A stretch of 64,000 nt of DNA from Flagellimonas sp. HMM57 (GTDB taxonomy: Bacteria; Bacteroidota; Bacteroidia; Flavobacteriales; Flavobacteriaceae), in assembly GCF_021390175.1 (NCBI RefSeq), contig NZ_CP090004.1, positions 868,001 through 932,000 of the forward strand. The letters are read 5' to 3'. Below the pieces are notes generated by a model. It searched no databases. It saw only the letters and a list, made by a program, of their open reading frames with translations, and was not told where the DNA came from. Of this stretch, positions 17,695 to 27,456 are shown piece by piece; position 1 is the first letter of the stretch, and each line of letters begins with the position of its first letter. A program made the position numbers and the translations under genes.

Positions 17695-18516
17695 ATGGAA
17701 GATTTAAAAAATTACCAGCAACATATCGACAAAGCTATAGATTGGATATGGAACCTCTTGCCCAACTTGGTACTTGCCATTATTTTATTGATTATAGGGC
17801 TTTGGGTAGTGAAGTTTCTGAACAGGATGATACGGAAATTTTTCGAGAAGAAAGACTATGATGAAACACTTGAGACTTTTTTGCAAAGCTTTATATCAAT
17901 AACATTAAAAATCATACTCTTTGTATTGGTCGTCACCCAATTAGGGGTCAAAACTTCGTCATTAGTGGCCATGCTGGGTGCAGCTGGACTTGCAATTGGT
18001 CTCGCATTACAAGGTTCTCTGGCAAATTTTGCGGGCGGTGTCTTAATTTTACTTTTCAAGCCATTTAAAGTTGGGGATTTTATCTCGGCTCAAGGAGTGG
18101 ATGGGTCTGTAAAAGAAATAAGTATTTTCAATACCAAACTAAATACTTTTGGAAATCAAGTTGCCATAATTCCTAACGGTCAGCTGTCCAATGGAAACAT
18201 TGTTAACTATAATGCAGAAGACAAAAGAAGGGACAATTACACTATTGGTATAGGGTACAGCTCCAATATTAAAGAAGCAAAAGATATTCTTTTACAAATA
18301 TGTGCCGAGAACGAGGATATTCTAAAGGATCCAGCACCTGAGGTCTATGTTGGCTCTTTGGGAGATAGTTCCGTGAATCTCTCTTTACGCTATTGGGCAA
18401 AAAACGAAGTATTCTGGCCTGCTAAATTCTATGTGCACGAAGCGTCCAAACTACGGTTTGATGAAGCCGGTATTGAAATACCGTTCCCACAAAGAGTAGT
18501 ACACGATGTTGATTAA
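17695..18516 (+). CDS. Small-conductance mechanosensitive channel (MscS family)
   Basis: A 273-residue inner membrane protein read from the ATG at 17695 (MEDLKNYQQ). A GTG at 17674 would add seven unlikely residues. Three transmembrane helices are visible at about residues 17-40, 57-80 and 83-112. The last is the pore helix with Gly/Ala spacing (MLGAAGLAIGLALQGSLANFAGG). The cytoplasmic beta domain follows (FKVGDFI, IIPNG). It opens when membrane tension rises and releases solutes during osmotic downshock. Length matches E. coli MscS (286). Its stop overlaps the convergent tsaB stop by 4 bases. Confidence 0.95.
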   Translation: MEDLKNYQQHIDKAIDWIWNLLPNLVLAIILLIIGLWVVKFLNRMIRKFFEKKDYDETLETFLQSFISITLKIILFVLVVTQLGVKTSSLVAMLGAAGLAIGLALQGSLANFAGGVLILLFKPFKVGDFISAQGVDGSVKEISIFNTKLNTFGNQVAIIPNGQLSNGNIVNYNAEDKRRDNYTIGIGYSSNIKEAKDILLQICAENEDILKDPAPEVYVGSLGDSSVNLSLRYWAKNEVFWPAKFYVHEASKLRFDEAGIEIPFPQRVVHDVD

Positions 18517-19190
18517 TTGGTCTTTTTTCCTTGGAGGATAAAATCTTTTAAATAATACGGTTCAAAATAGGCAACGTCCTCAAAAAGTCCATCTTGGTAT
18601 TTTTGATGGGAAATTACCGCCATCTCTTTTGCCGAGGGCACTACCGAAGTATCAAAAATAAAATTGGAATGTTTTAACAGTTCTTGACATTTTTCCGCAC
18701 CACTACCTATGATATGCACCTTATTTGAAGTGATATATTCAGCGAAGGCCTTTTCATCAATAATCTCTGCTTTGGTTTCTCTAATTTCAGTATAATCCTT
18801 ATTGTATATAGCCGAATACACTTCCATACGCCTCGCATCCAAAACAGGGATAATCAATTCTCTCTCTTGCACATTTACCTGCCTTGCCATACTTTCTAAA
18901 GTAGGTACTGAAATCAATGGTAAATCCAAAGAAAAACACAGCCCTTTTGCTGCCGAGACGCCTATGCGAAGACCTGTGTAAGAACCTGGACCTTTACTAA
19001 CTGCAACTGCATCCAACTCTGAAAAAGATAAAGAAGCCTTTTCCAAGGCTTCTTTTATAAATACATGCAATTGTTCAGCATGCGAATAATTTATCGCATT
19101 ATTCTCCTTCAAGGTAACGATAGCATCACCTTCGGATACACTTACAGAACAATTTGTAGTTGCGGTTTCTAGATTAAGTATTTTGGCCAT
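18513..19190 (-). CDS. tsaB: tRNA N6-threonylcarbamoyladenosine synthesis protein TsaB
   Basis: A protein of about 225 residues from the ATG at 19190 (MAKILNLETAT). An ATG at 19199 would add only MAA and is less likely. ASKHA-fold motifs are present: ILNLETA at the start, SKGPGSYTGLRIGVSAAKGL, and VLDARRMEVYSAIY. TsaB partners TsaD and TsaE to make the t6A modification next to ANN-reading anticodons. It lies at the end of the minus-strand export operon, after TolC by about 16 bases. Confidence 0.95.
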   Translation of the reverse strand: MAKILNLETATTNCSVSVSEGDAIVTLKENNAINYSHAEQLHVFIKEALEKASLSFSELDAVAVSKGPGSYTGLRIGVSAAKGLCFSLDLPLISVPTLESMARQVNVQERELIIPVLDARRMEVYSAIYNKDYTEIRETKAEIIDEKAFAEYITSNKVHIIGSGAEKCQELLKHSNFIFDTSVVPSAKEMAVISHQKYQDGLFEDVAYFEPYYLKDFILQGKKTN

Positions 19191-19206
19191 AGCGGCCACA
19201 AAGATA

Positions 19207-20547
19207 CTAGTTTAACGAAATTGGAATGCCAAAATAGAACTCCAATATCTTTAACCTGAAAATATAATCGTACTTGGTACGGATTACATCTGCTTCGGCA
19301 TTATCGACCCTTGCCTGTGATTGACTAAAATCAAATGCATTCATTAATCCAACATTAAAACGTTCTTTGGCATAATCATAGGCCAATTTTCTAGCTTCCA
19401 ATGTTTTCATTGCAGCTTCATGTGCCTTACCAAAAGTGGTTACGTCTACATGGGCTTGTTGAATGTTAGTTTCAAGTTCTAACTTGTTTTGCTCCAATTG
19501 CAATTTGGCCCTTTCAAATTCTATTTTAGCTCTTTTTACACCATTTCGAGCATTCCATCCGTTAAAAAAAGGAACGTTTAACTGAAACCCATATCTCGTT
19601 CCGTCAAACCGCCATAGTTGATCCGTAAAAGGAATAATCGACAAATCGTTCACAGAAACTAAGTTTTGATCAGAATACCTTGTATTATAATTGATAAAAG
19701 CCGTCAAAGTTGGGTAATAGGCACCTTTTGCAATCTTAATATCTTCTTCTGCCAAATCTACGTTGGCTTCAGCGAGCTTAATATCATTCCTGAAAGTAAG
19801 CGCTTTATCAAAAATTACTTTTGGGGAATTTTTCAAAATATCTGATGGTGGAATTTCAAAGGACTGGTCCGCTATGTCAAAATTCTCATAATCGGTAATT
19901 TGTAATAACTGAGCTAGATTTACTCTTGAAATGAGCACCAAACCTTCTCCATTGATAATCTGTTGTTCTTGCGTTGCGGCAGTCGCTTCAATTTCCAATA
20001 AATCGCCTCGAGGCACTACTCCCGATTCTACCAATTCCTTGGTTCGCAACAAATCTTGTTCTGTCACTGTATATTGCGCCTCAGAAACCTTGAGCTGCTC
20101 TTTATTTGACAAAACTTGAAGATAGGCATTAGCCACATTAAGTCTGATATCATCTTTTAAATCATCTAACCGATACTGGCTAGCAATGGCATTCATCTTA
20201 GCCCTGTTCAGGTTTCTAAAATTTCTAAGCCCATCAAAAAGTGTCCAAGTAGAGTTCACGTTTCCTACATAATCCAACTGTCTGTCCACTGGTTGTTGAG
20301 AAGTTGGATTAAAAGACAGACCTAGATTTTCACTGAGTCTAGCATCACCGTTCAAGTCTGGTAGTAAACCACCCAAAGCATCTTTTTTCTCGATTCTGAC
20401 CGTTTCTAAATCTAATTCTGACTGCTCAATGGTAAGGTTGTTCTCTACAGCATAGACGACACATTCCTCTAAGGTCCACTTTTTCATCTGTGCACTGGTG
20501 ATGAACATTGCACATAAAGAAAGTACTAAAGTGATTTTAAGTTTCAT
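19207..20547 (-). CDS. TolC-family outer membrane efflux protein
   Basis: A 446-residue protein from the ATG at 20547 (MKLKITLVLSLC). An upstream ATG at 20601 would overlap the adaptor gene and would bury the signal peptide. A signal peptide ends at about residue 20 (SAQ). Two TolC repeats follow with long amphipathic helices (LEQNKLELETNIQQAHVDV and ARKLAYDYAKERFNVGL), and the family phrase TLFDGLRNFRN replaces the usual LFDG/FNG turn. It forms the trimeric outer membrane duct of a tripartite pump. It is the only TolC of the eight-gene export operon. Confidence 0.93.
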   Translation of the reverse strand: MKLKITLVLSLCAMFITSAQMKKWTLEECVVYAVENNLTIEQSELDLETVRIEKKDALGGLLPDLNGDARLSENLGLSFNPTSQQPVDRQLDYVGNVNSTWTLFDGLRNFRNLNRAKMNAIASQYRLDDLKDDIRLNVANAYLQVLSNKEQLKVSEAQYTVTEQDLLRTKELVESGVVPRGDLLEIEATAATQEQQIINGEGLVLISRVNLAQLLQITDYENFDIADQSFEIPPSDILKNSPKVIFDKALTFRNDIKLAEANVDLAEEDIKIAKGAYYPTLTAFINYNTRYSDQNLVSVNDLSIIPFTDQLWRFDGTRYGFQLNVPFFNGWNARNGVKRAKIEFERAKLQLEQNKLELETNIQQAHVDVTTFGKAHEAAMKTLEARKLAYDYAKERFNVGLMNAFDFSQSQARVDNAEADVIRTKYDYIFRLKILEFYFGIPISLN

Positions 20548-20584
20548 TCGGTTTTCGATTTTTTGATTGATACAATTTGTTGGT

Positions 20585-21700
20585 CTATTCATCCTCGGCA
20601 TCTTCTTTTCGCTCTAGCTTGTTCCATACTTTTATCTTAGCATCTTCTTCGAGTCCAGAAACAATTTCCACATCGATTCCATCACTTACCCCAAGTTCAA
20701 GATCTTTGCGTTCAAATTCATTCTCTGCCGTTTCAACTTCAACATAAGGTTGCTCTGTATCTTTATCAAACTGCAATAATGCTTCTTTGAGTGTTAGTAC
20801 ATCCTTCTTCTCTTCTAAAACGATTGATGCATTGGCACTGTATCCTGCCCTAACATTTGTACTATCGGTTACCACTAAATCACCTTCAATTTTAAATTGT
20901 ACAGCACCTTCAGTCTCAACACCTTTTGGAGCTATGAACTTTAGTTTTGCGTTGAATTTATCTTTTTCAAGGGCGCCTAGATTAATTTCCAAAGGCATTC
21001 CCAAATGAAGTTTGCCCACCTCAGCTTCGTCCACTTCGCCTTCAAAAATCATTTTGGTCATATCAGCTATCGTGGCAATTGTGGTTCCGTCATTAAAATT
21101 GTTACTTTGGATGACCTGATCTCCTTCTTTTACCGGAATCTCCAAAATAGTACCGGATACCGTAGCACGGATATTGGTATTGGCAGCGGTTGAACCTCCA
21201 ATTGAACCTCTACGGATGATTTGATAATCACCCCTTGCATTTTTCAATTCTTGTTCAGCCTGTTCATAGGTTAACTTCTGGTTGGTGTAATCTTGATTGG
21301 ACACTACACCTTTATCATACAATGTTTTGTTCCTATCATATTCTATTTTGGCATTGTTCAACGCCAATTCCGCATTACGGACACGACCTTGCGCCTGATA
21401 GAGAGATTGCTCATTGGGAACAACTTTAATGACGGCAATTAAATCGCCTGCGTTGACCTTGGCCCCTTCTTCTAAATGAATCTTGTCTATAATTCCAGAA
21501 ATCTGTGGCTTTATGTTGATTTCATCTTCGGGAATCACTTTTCCTGTTACAATTACTTTATTTACAATATCCTTTTTTTCCAAAGACTCTGTCTTATACA
21601 ATTGGGCAGGAGTACTGTTTTGTTTTAGAAAATAGACAATGGCGTATAGGATTCCTATGCATAAAACACCTATTAATCCATATTTTAGATACTTGTTCAT
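20585..21700 (-). CDS. Periplasmic adaptor (membrane fusion) protein, second copy
   Basis: A 371-residue HlyD/MacA-type adaptor. One N-terminal transmembrane segment is at about residues 5-25, then a lipoyl-like half-motif (VIPEDEINIKPQISGIID), a coiled-coil hairpin at about 100-155 (NAELALNNAKIEYDRNKTLYDKG), the second lipoyl half (IRATVSGTILEIPVKEGDQV), and a beta-barrel and membrane-proximal domain. It closely parallels the adaptor at 25024-26136 over its whole length, with shared phrases such as NAASIVLE/NASIIL and SDGI. It connects the inner membrane permeases to TolC. It lies 41 bases after a permease gene. Confidence 0.93.
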   Translation of the reverse strand: MNKYLKYGLIGVLCIGILYAIVYFLKQNSTPAQLYKTESLEKKDIVNKVIVTGKVIPEDEINIKPQISGIIDKIHLEEGAKVNAGDLIAVIKVVPNEQSLYQAQGRVRNAELALNNAKIEYDRNKTLYDKGVVSNQDYTNQKLTYEQAEQELKNARGDYQIIRRGSIGGSTAANTNIRATVSGTILEIPVKEGDQVIQSNNFNDGTTIATIADMTKMIFEGEVDEAEVGKLHLGMPLEINLGALEKDKFNAKLKFIAPKGVETEGAVQFKIEGDLVVTDSTNVRAGYSANASIVLEEKKDVLTLKEALLQFDKDTEQPYVEVETAENEFERKDLELGVSDGIDVEIVSGLEEDAKIKVWNKLERKEDAEDE

Positions 21701-21741
21701 TTATAAATTATTTGATTATTATCTGAGTTATTTAGTTTTGG

Positions 21742-22998
21742 TCATTCTTCTCTTAATGCTTCTATTGGTCTTACCTTGACCGCTTTATTTGCCGGAATCA
21801 ATCCTATCAACACGCTTAATCCCACCATCAACAGAAAGGAAATAAGAAATTGTGGAATACTTACCATAGGATTCACGAACGGAAAATCGTCACCACTTCC
21901 GAACATGGAATTAAGCAGTCCTAGAATACCCACTGATATCGCAAATCCTATAAGTCCAGCAAAAGCCGTTAGAACGATAGCTTCCACCACAATCTGTCTT
22001 TTTACAGTTTTTGGAGTGGCACCCAAAGCTCTCCGAACACCTATTTCTTTGGTACGTTCCTTAACTGTAATCAACAGAATGTTACTAATGGCTATGACCC
22101 CAGCTAGCAAGGTAAAAATGCCAACAAAGAAGGAAAAACCTTTGAGCACATCTGTAAAACCTGTGATATTGTTGAATATTTCGGACATATCGAAACTACC
22201 AATGGCCCTTTCATCATCTGGGTGGATGTCATACTTTGTCTTAAGTATGGTCTTGATTTGATTTTCCACAACAGGAACTTTGGTATTTGGCTCTACGGCT
22301 ATGGCCATCCATCCCATACGGTCGCCCGTATTAAATGCTTTTTGAAAAGTCGTAAAAGGAATAAATACGGCATTCTCACCATCAATATTTATGTTGTTGT
22401 TCGGTTTGTAAATCCCAACAATGGTAAAGAAAACTCCATTGATACGAATATCCTGACCGATGGCCTTCTCGCCTTTATCGAACAATAGTTTATAGGTTTC
22501 TTCCCCTATGACACATATTTTTTTGGAGTTTTCAATATCTGTATTGTTCAAAAATCTTCCTTCGACCAACTTCTTTTTGGTGATGTTATCGATTTCTGGG
22601 TAATCTCCATAAACAGAGGATCCACTCTTTCTCCCGTCCCTATACACAGTGACAACATCCCTATGGCTTCCCAATTCTATCCTTGGTGCCAAAACCTCTA
22701 TTTCTGGGATTTGCTTTCTTAAAATATCAGCATCCTCAATCTTGTACCGTATTCTTCTGCCCCGCTCAAAGCCTTTGTAAGGTTCGGATGTTGATTGCCC
22801 CCATATAAAAAGACTATTGGAAGCAGTACCTGCAAAAAGTTTATTAAACCCATTGCTCATTCCATTTGCGGAGCCTAAAAGCAATATCAGGATAATCATA
22901 GCGAAAATGACACCCAGCATGGTAAGGAACGTACGGAACATGTTCTTCCCAAGGGTATGAAAAATCTCTATCCACAAATCTTTATCGAACAACCACAT
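21742..22998 (-). CDS. MacB-like ABC transporter permease, type B, second copy
   Basis: A 418-residue permease with four transmembrane helices: one at about residues 20-45, then a large periplasmic MacB-PCD domain at about 45-270, then three helices at about 285-405. The motifs VKERTKEIGVRRALGATP and PIEALREE at the C-terminus are typical of FtsX/MacB permeases. Its N-terminus (NMFRTFLTMLGVIFAMIIL) resembles that of the permease at 26174-27433 more than its immediate neighbour. There is no fused ATPase domain. The ATPase is a separate gene at 24223-24924. It starts 2 bases after the preceding permease stop. Confidence 0.93.
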   Translation of the reverse strand: MWLFDKDLWIEIFHTLGKNMFRTFLTMLGVIFAMIILILLLGSANGMSNGFNKLFAGTASNSLFIWGQSTSEPYKGFERGRRIRYKIEDADILRKQIPEIEVLAPRIELGSHRDVVTVYRDGRKSGSSVYGDYPEIDNITKKKLVEGRFLNNTDIENSKKICVIGEETYKLLFDKGEKAIGQDIRINGVFFTIVGIYKPNNNINIDGENAVFIPFTTFQKAFNTGDRMGWMAIAVEPNTKVPVVENQIKTILKTKYDIHPDDERAIGSFDMSEIFNNITGFTDVLKGFSFFVGIFTLLAGVIAISNILLITVKERTKEIGVRRALGATPKTVKRQIVVEAIVLTAFAGLIGFAISVGILGLLNSMFGSGDDFPFVNPMVSIPQFLISFLLMVGLSVLIGLIPANKAVKVRPIEALREE

Positions 22999-23000
22999 AA

Positions 23001-24230
23001 CTATTTATCGCTTAATGCTACAATCGGTTTTACATTTGCCGCTTTTATTGCTGGGATAAGGCCAGCCAGTACACCTGCAACAATCAAAATAATCGTGGCC
23101 GTGACCACAGTTGACAAACTAACGGAAGGATTACTAAAAGCAGGAGTGTCTATCGCCGGACCTAAAAGTGACAGAATAATCCAAGCGAATATCAGACCTA
23201 TAAAACCCGACAATGCCGTTATAAAAGTTGACTCCAAAAGAACCAAATTGATGATTTGTTTTGGCATAGCTCCCAATGCTTTTCTAACGCCTATTTCCTT
23301 GGTACGTTCTTTAATGGTAAATACCATGATGTTACCTATACCCACTATACCAGCAACTAAAATCAAGAAACCAACACCTATACTGATGGCGTTCAATACC
23401 GCAGAAAAACTACTGATATCATCAAAGGCTTCGGCATAATTCCAAACATTTATACCAGCCTGATCCAATGGAGATACTTTATGTCTTCTTTTCATTAAAT
23501 CCTCTAACCTGCCAGAAAATTCAAGCGCCTTGGTTAAATCGTAAGAAGGGTTATATGTCAATAGAATTTGATTGATCGTATTTGTATTACCATAAATTCT
23601 TTGATAGGTTGTAACAGGAGCATATATCCTGCGTTCCGCATTGTCATCTCCATCGTCGGTAAAGACTCCCACAATTCTAAAGGGCAAATCGTTAAATTCA
23701 ACAAACTTTCCTATGGGGTCTTCTTGTTGAAACAAATCTTCACTTACTTTTCTCCCAATAACAGCAACTTTTGCCTTATTTATAATATCTGCGTTGTTGA
23801 TATATCTTCCATTGACAACAATGGTTTTTTCAATAGCTTGATGATCGGGATGCACTCCCTGTACCGAATAAGACCCTGTTTCACTTTTATACCTGGCAGT
23901 GGTATTAGTAAAATATCTTGCACTTATATATTCAACATCTTCAGGAAAACTACTCTTAATATAGTCTAGGTCATCGTTTTTAAACTGGATTCTTCTTCCT
24001 GCTTCAAAACCGGCATAAGCTTTAGCCGTGGTACCAGGCCTTATAAAAATTGAATTTGTAGCATCATCATTGAACTGGTTGGTAAAGCCGTTCTGCATCC
24101 CATTGACGGAAGCCAGCAACATCACCAGAATAAAAATTGCCCAACCTACGGAAAACCCGGTCAAAAAAGTCCTAAGCTTGTTATTCCTTAGGGTGTGGAA
24201 TATTTCTTGCCAAATGTCACGATCAAACAT
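23001..24230 (-). CDS. MacB-like ABC transporter permease, type A, second copy
   Basis: A 409-residue permease with the FtsX/MacB layout: a transmembrane helix near residue 20-42, a periplasmic domain, and three C-terminal helices with VKERTKEIGVRKALGAMP after strand IMVF. The N-terminus WQEIFHTLRNNKLRTFLTG matches that of the permease at 27457-28701, so the two are paralogues. Its start overlaps the ATPase gene end by 8 bases, a sign of coupled translation. With its neighbour it could form a heterodimeric permease. Confidence 0.93.
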   Translation of the reverse strand: MFDRDIWQEIFHTLRNNKLRTFLTGFSVGWAIFILVMLLASVNGMQNGFTNQFNDDATNSIFIRPGTTAKAYAGFEAGRRIQFKNDDLDYIKSSFPEDVEYISARYFTNTTARYKSETGSYSVQGVHPDHQAIEKTIVVNGRYINNADIINKAKVAVIGRKVSEDLFQQEDPIGKFVEFNDLPFRIVGVFTDDGDDNAERRIYAPVTTYQRIYGNTNTINQILLTYNPSYDLTKALEFSGRLEDLMKRRHKVSPLDQAGINVWNYAEAFDDISSFSAVLNAISIGVGFLILVAGIVGIGNIMVFTIKERTKEIGVRKALGAMPKQIINLVLLESTFITALSGFIGLIFAWIILSLLGPAIDTPAFSNPSVSLSTVVTATIILIVAGVLAGLIPAIKAANVKPIVALSDK

Positions 24231-24924
24231 ACTGTTCTGCTCTTACTTGCTCTATCTTTTTATCCTCTACAATAACCCCATCTTTCAAGTGCACGATACG
24301 CTTGCACATATGGGCGATATCCTCTTCGTGGGTCACAACCAAAATGGTATTGCCATCGTCATTGATTTTCTGGATTAAGTCCATTACCTCATATGAGGTT
24401 TTACTGTCCAATGCTCCAGTTGGCTCATCTGCCAAGAGTACTTTAGGTTCAGCCGCCATTGCCCTTGCTATGGCAACACGTTGTTTTTGACCACCGGACA
24501 ATTCACTTGGCAAATGCGTGGCCCATTCTTTTAATCCTACTCTTTCCAAATAGTTCAATGCTTTTACCTGACGTTCTTTTCTTCCTACCTTTTGATAATA
24601 TAAAGGCAATGCTACATTCTCAAGAGCCGACTTGTAATTGATAAGGTTGAACGATTGAAAGATGAAACCTAAAAATTTATTTCGATACTGTGCTGCCTTT
24701 GTTTCGGTCAAATCTTTAATTGGTACGTCATCTAAAATATACTCTCCACTATCGGCACCATCCAACATTCCCAAAATATTTAGCAGTGTGGATTTTCCAG
24801 AACCTGAAGATCCCATTATGGCAACAAGCTCTCCTGATTGAGCGGTAAAATTTATTCCTTTTAAAACGTGAAGCGAATTGCTTCCCATTTTATAGGATTT
24901 GTGAAGATCTTTGATTTCTATCAT
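24223..24924 (-). CDS. ABC transporter ATP-binding protein (MacB/LolD type)
   Basis: A 233-residue cytoplasmic ATPase. Visible are the Walker A motif GSSGSGKST at about residues 38-46, the Q-loop in FIFQSFNLI, the signature LSGGQKQRVAIARA, Walker B VLLADEPTGALDS, and the switch His in VVTHE. It lacks a membrane domain. It is the only ATPase among four permeases in the operon and sits exactly between the two permease-permease-adaptor modules. It therefore probably drives both. It overlaps the following permease gene by 8 bases and lies 99 bases after the adaptor gene. Confidence 0.96.
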   Translation of the reverse strand: MIEIKDLHKSYKMGSNSLHVLKGINFTAQSGELVAIMGSSGSGKSTLLNILGMLDGADSGEYILDDVPIKDLTETKAAQYRNKFLGFIFQSFNLINYKSALENVALPLYYQKVGRKERQVKALNYLERVGLKEWATHLPSELSGGQKQRVAIARAMAAEPKVLLADEPTGALDSKTSYEVMDLIQKINDDGNTILVVTHEEDIAHMCKRIVHLKDGVIVEDKKIEQVRAEQYV

Positions 24925-25023
24925 GAGTTGGTACTATTAGCTGTTTTGGAACTTGTAGCTCCTTCAATAGGACTTACAAGTTGTTAAATTGTTACAAGAT
25001 TAATTGATTTTTTTTGTTAAATA

Positions 25024-26136
25024 TTAATTGGAGCCTTCCTCTTCCTCTATGGCATTCCAAACTTTAATTTTATCTTCTTGATTTAGACCAGATTTCACCT
25101 CAACAAAAATGCCATCGCTTATTCCAAGTTCAATGTCCTTTCGTTCAAATTGTTGTTCCGACGTTTCAATTTCGACATATGGTTTTTTAGTTTCATCATC
25201 AAATTGAACCAGTGCTTCCTTTAGTGCCAAAACACTATCTGCCCTAGCTAAAATTATAGAGGCATTGGCACTTAAACCTGCACGAATAAAAACTGTATCT
25301 TTTTTTTTCAATGTTCCCTTTATCTCAAACTGAATGGCACCGTTCTCCTCTACTCCTTTTGGTGCTATATAATCCAGTACTGCATCAAAAACTTTATCTT
25401 CAATAGCGCCTACCGTAATTTCCAAAGGCAGGTCTTCCTTTATTTTTCCAACTTCAGATTCGTCCACCTTACCTTCAAAAATCATCTTTTCCACATCGGC
25501 AATAGCTGCTATCGTTGTTCCTTCATTGAAATTGTTACTCTCTATAATCTGGTTTCCTTTTTCAACCGGCACATCGAGCACCATACCACTTACTGTAGAT
25601 CGTATCAAGGTATTAGCTGCGTTTCTAAAACCACTTGTTGTACCTGTTTTCACAATGTCATACCTTTTATTAGCGGCACGATATGATTGTTTTGCTTGAT
25701 CAAATGTGACCTCGGCGCGCTCCAAATCTGCTTTGGGAATAACCCCTTTTTCAAAAAGCGATAGTTGTCGGTCATAATTTCTTTTTTGGTCATCTAAATT
25801 GATTCTAACCTCATCAATGGCGTTTCTTGCATCGATAAGGGCATTTAAGTTAGGGACTACTTTTATTTTTGCCAATAGGTCTCCTGATTTCACATAATCT
25901 CCGCCCTCCACATATATTTCTTCTATTACTCCAGAAATATTAGGTTTGATGAGCACCTCTTCCAAAGGAAGAATACTCCCAGTTGCAACAGCTTTTTTTA
26001 CGATATTTTGTTTGGAAAGTTTTTCCGTTTCATACACTATGGGGTTTTCGGCATTTTTTTGATAGAGGTAATACATTGAACCGCCAAATACAATCACTAT
26101 AAGTAATAAGATGATAATGGTAACTGACTTTTTCAT
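25024..26136 (-). CDS. Periplasmic adaptor (membrane fusion) protein, first copy
   Basis: A 370-residue HlyD/MacA-type adaptor with a transmembrane helix at about residues 5-23, lipoyl halves (SILPLEEVLIKPNISGVIEE and the paired IRSTVSGMVLDVPVEKGNQI), a short coiled-coil hairpin at about 95-150, and C-terminal beta domains. It resembles the adaptor at 20585-21700 throughout. It follows the permease pair by 37 bases and would complete the first permease-permease-adaptor module. Confidence 0.93.
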   Translation of the reverse strand: MKKSVTIIILLLIVIVFGGSMYYLYQKNAENPIVYETEKLSKQNIVKKAVATGSILPLEEVLIKPNISGVIEEIYVEGGDYVKSGDLLAKIKVVPNLNALIDARNAIDEVRINLDDQKRNYDRQLSLFEKGVIPKADLERAEVTFDQAKQSYRAANKRYDIVKTGTTSGFRNAANTLIRSTVSGMVLDVPVEKGNQIIESNNFNEGTTIAAIADVEKMIFEGKVDESEVGKIKEDLPLEITVGAIEDKVFDAVLDYIAPKGVEENGAIQFEIKGTLKKKDTVFIRAGLSANASIILARADSVLALKEALVQFDDETKKPYVEIETSEQQFERKDIELGISDGIFVEVKSGLNQEDKIKVWNAIEEEEGSN

Positions 26137-26173
26137 TTTTCGTTTTATGATTTAGTTTGATTGATTTTCAATT

Positions 26174-27433
26174 TTATTCCGTCCGCAATGCTTCAATGGG
26201 TCGAACACGGATGGCACTTTGTGCAGGTATAAATCCAGCAAGTAATCCCGAAACCATTAATATGGTAAGGGCACCACTTACGACACCAACACTTACACTT
26301 GGGTTAACAAACATGTCTACGGGACCAACACTATCCAATAAAGAATTGATTCCATAGATGACCAGAGCGCCAAAAATGATGCCTATCATTCCAGAAATAA
26401 TGGTCAAAAAAATTGATTCCATTAATATTTGCTTCTTAATGGATATAGGTTCTTCCCCCAACGCCCTGCGTATTCCTATTTCCTTGGTCCGCTCTTTTAC
26501 GACAATCAGCATAATATTGCTTACTCCAATGATACCGGAAAGCAATACCATGATACCAACGAGATATGCGATGGCCTTTAATCCAAAGAACAAACTCTCT
26601 ACTCGGTTAAATTGTTCATACAAGTCAAAATATCCAATGGCTCTTTTGTCTTCTGGATGTACTTTATGTCTTTCGCGCATCACATTGACAATATTCTCCT
26701 TAAGCTGGGAAATGGAGCTTCCATCATGCGCTGTTATAGCCATCCAACCAACATCTTCCCCTCTATTAAAGGCTTGGGAAAACGAAGTAAACGGCACAAA
26801 GATTTCCTTTTGTGCTTCTTCCCCATCCCCATCATTACTGTTCTTTTTGTAAGTTCCTATAACCATGAAATTAACGCCTTGAATCTTTATATATGTTCCC
26901 AATACCGCTTCTCCTTTTTCGTAAAGCTCCGATTTAACGCCTTGGCCAATAATCGCTACTTTTCTTTTTTCTTGAATATCATTATGGTTTAAAAAACGAC
27001 CTGAAGTAACGGTCATAGGATCTTGATTAATGATCTCCGGGTAATCACCATAAACATTGTAAGCTCCGACCCGTATCCCTCGAATCACGTTTCCATCGCC
27101 CCTAAAGCCCCCTAATTGGTTTCTTGGGGAGATAAATCTAAGATTGGGCACATTGTCCTTAATGGCCTGAACATCGTCTACCTTAAACTCAAAACTTCTC
27201 CCTTTGGGCAATCCTTCATATGCTTTTGTGGTACTTCTGGTCCACATAAACATCGTATTTGTAGCAATATCTCCAAAGTCTTGTCGTATCCCATTTTCAA
27301 AACCTTTTCCCGCCGCTAACAATACGATGAGAATAAAAATCCCCCAACAAACACCAAAAGCAGTTAGTATGGTCCTACCAACATTGCTGGTAAGGACTTC
27401 CAAAATTTCCCTCCATCTATCTCTATTGAACAT
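26174..27433 (-). CDS. MacB-like ABC transporter permease, type B, first copy
   Basis: A 419-residue permease starting MFNRDRWREILEV. One N-terminal helix, a large periplasmic MacB-PCD domain (about residues 45-275, with the GDYPEI and WMAITAH motifs shared with the permease at 21742), and three C-terminal helices with VKERTKEIGIRRALGEEP are present. The C-terminus is RPIEALRTE. No ATPase domain is fused. Gap to the previous permease is 23 bases. Confidence 0.93.
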   Translation of the reverse strand: MFNRDRWREILEVLTSNVGRTILTAFGVCWGIFILIVLLAAGKGFENGIRQDFGDIATNTMFMWTRSTTKAYEGLPKGRSFEFKVDDVQAIKDNVPNLRFISPRNQLGGFRGDGNVIRGIRVGAYNVYGDYPEIINQDPMTVTSGRFLNHNDIQEKRKVAIIGQGVKSELYEKGEAVLGTYIKIQGVNFMVIGTYKKNSNDGDGEEAQKEIFVPFTSFSQAFNRGEDVGWMAITAHDGSSISQLKENIVNVMRERHKVHPEDKRAIGYFDLYEQFNRVESLFFGLKAIAYLVGIMVLLSGIIGVSNIMLIVVKERTKEIGIRRALGEEPISIKKQILMESIFLTIISGMIGIIFGALVIYGINSLLDSVGPVDMFVNPSVSVGVVSGALTILMVSGLLAGFIPAQSAIRVRPIEALRTE

Positions 27434-27456
27434 TACCTTTACTTTGAGTGAACATT

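Noticed and set aside
20548..20601. Upstream start for TolC
   Set aside because: It would overlap the adaptor gene and place polar residues ahead of the signal peptide.
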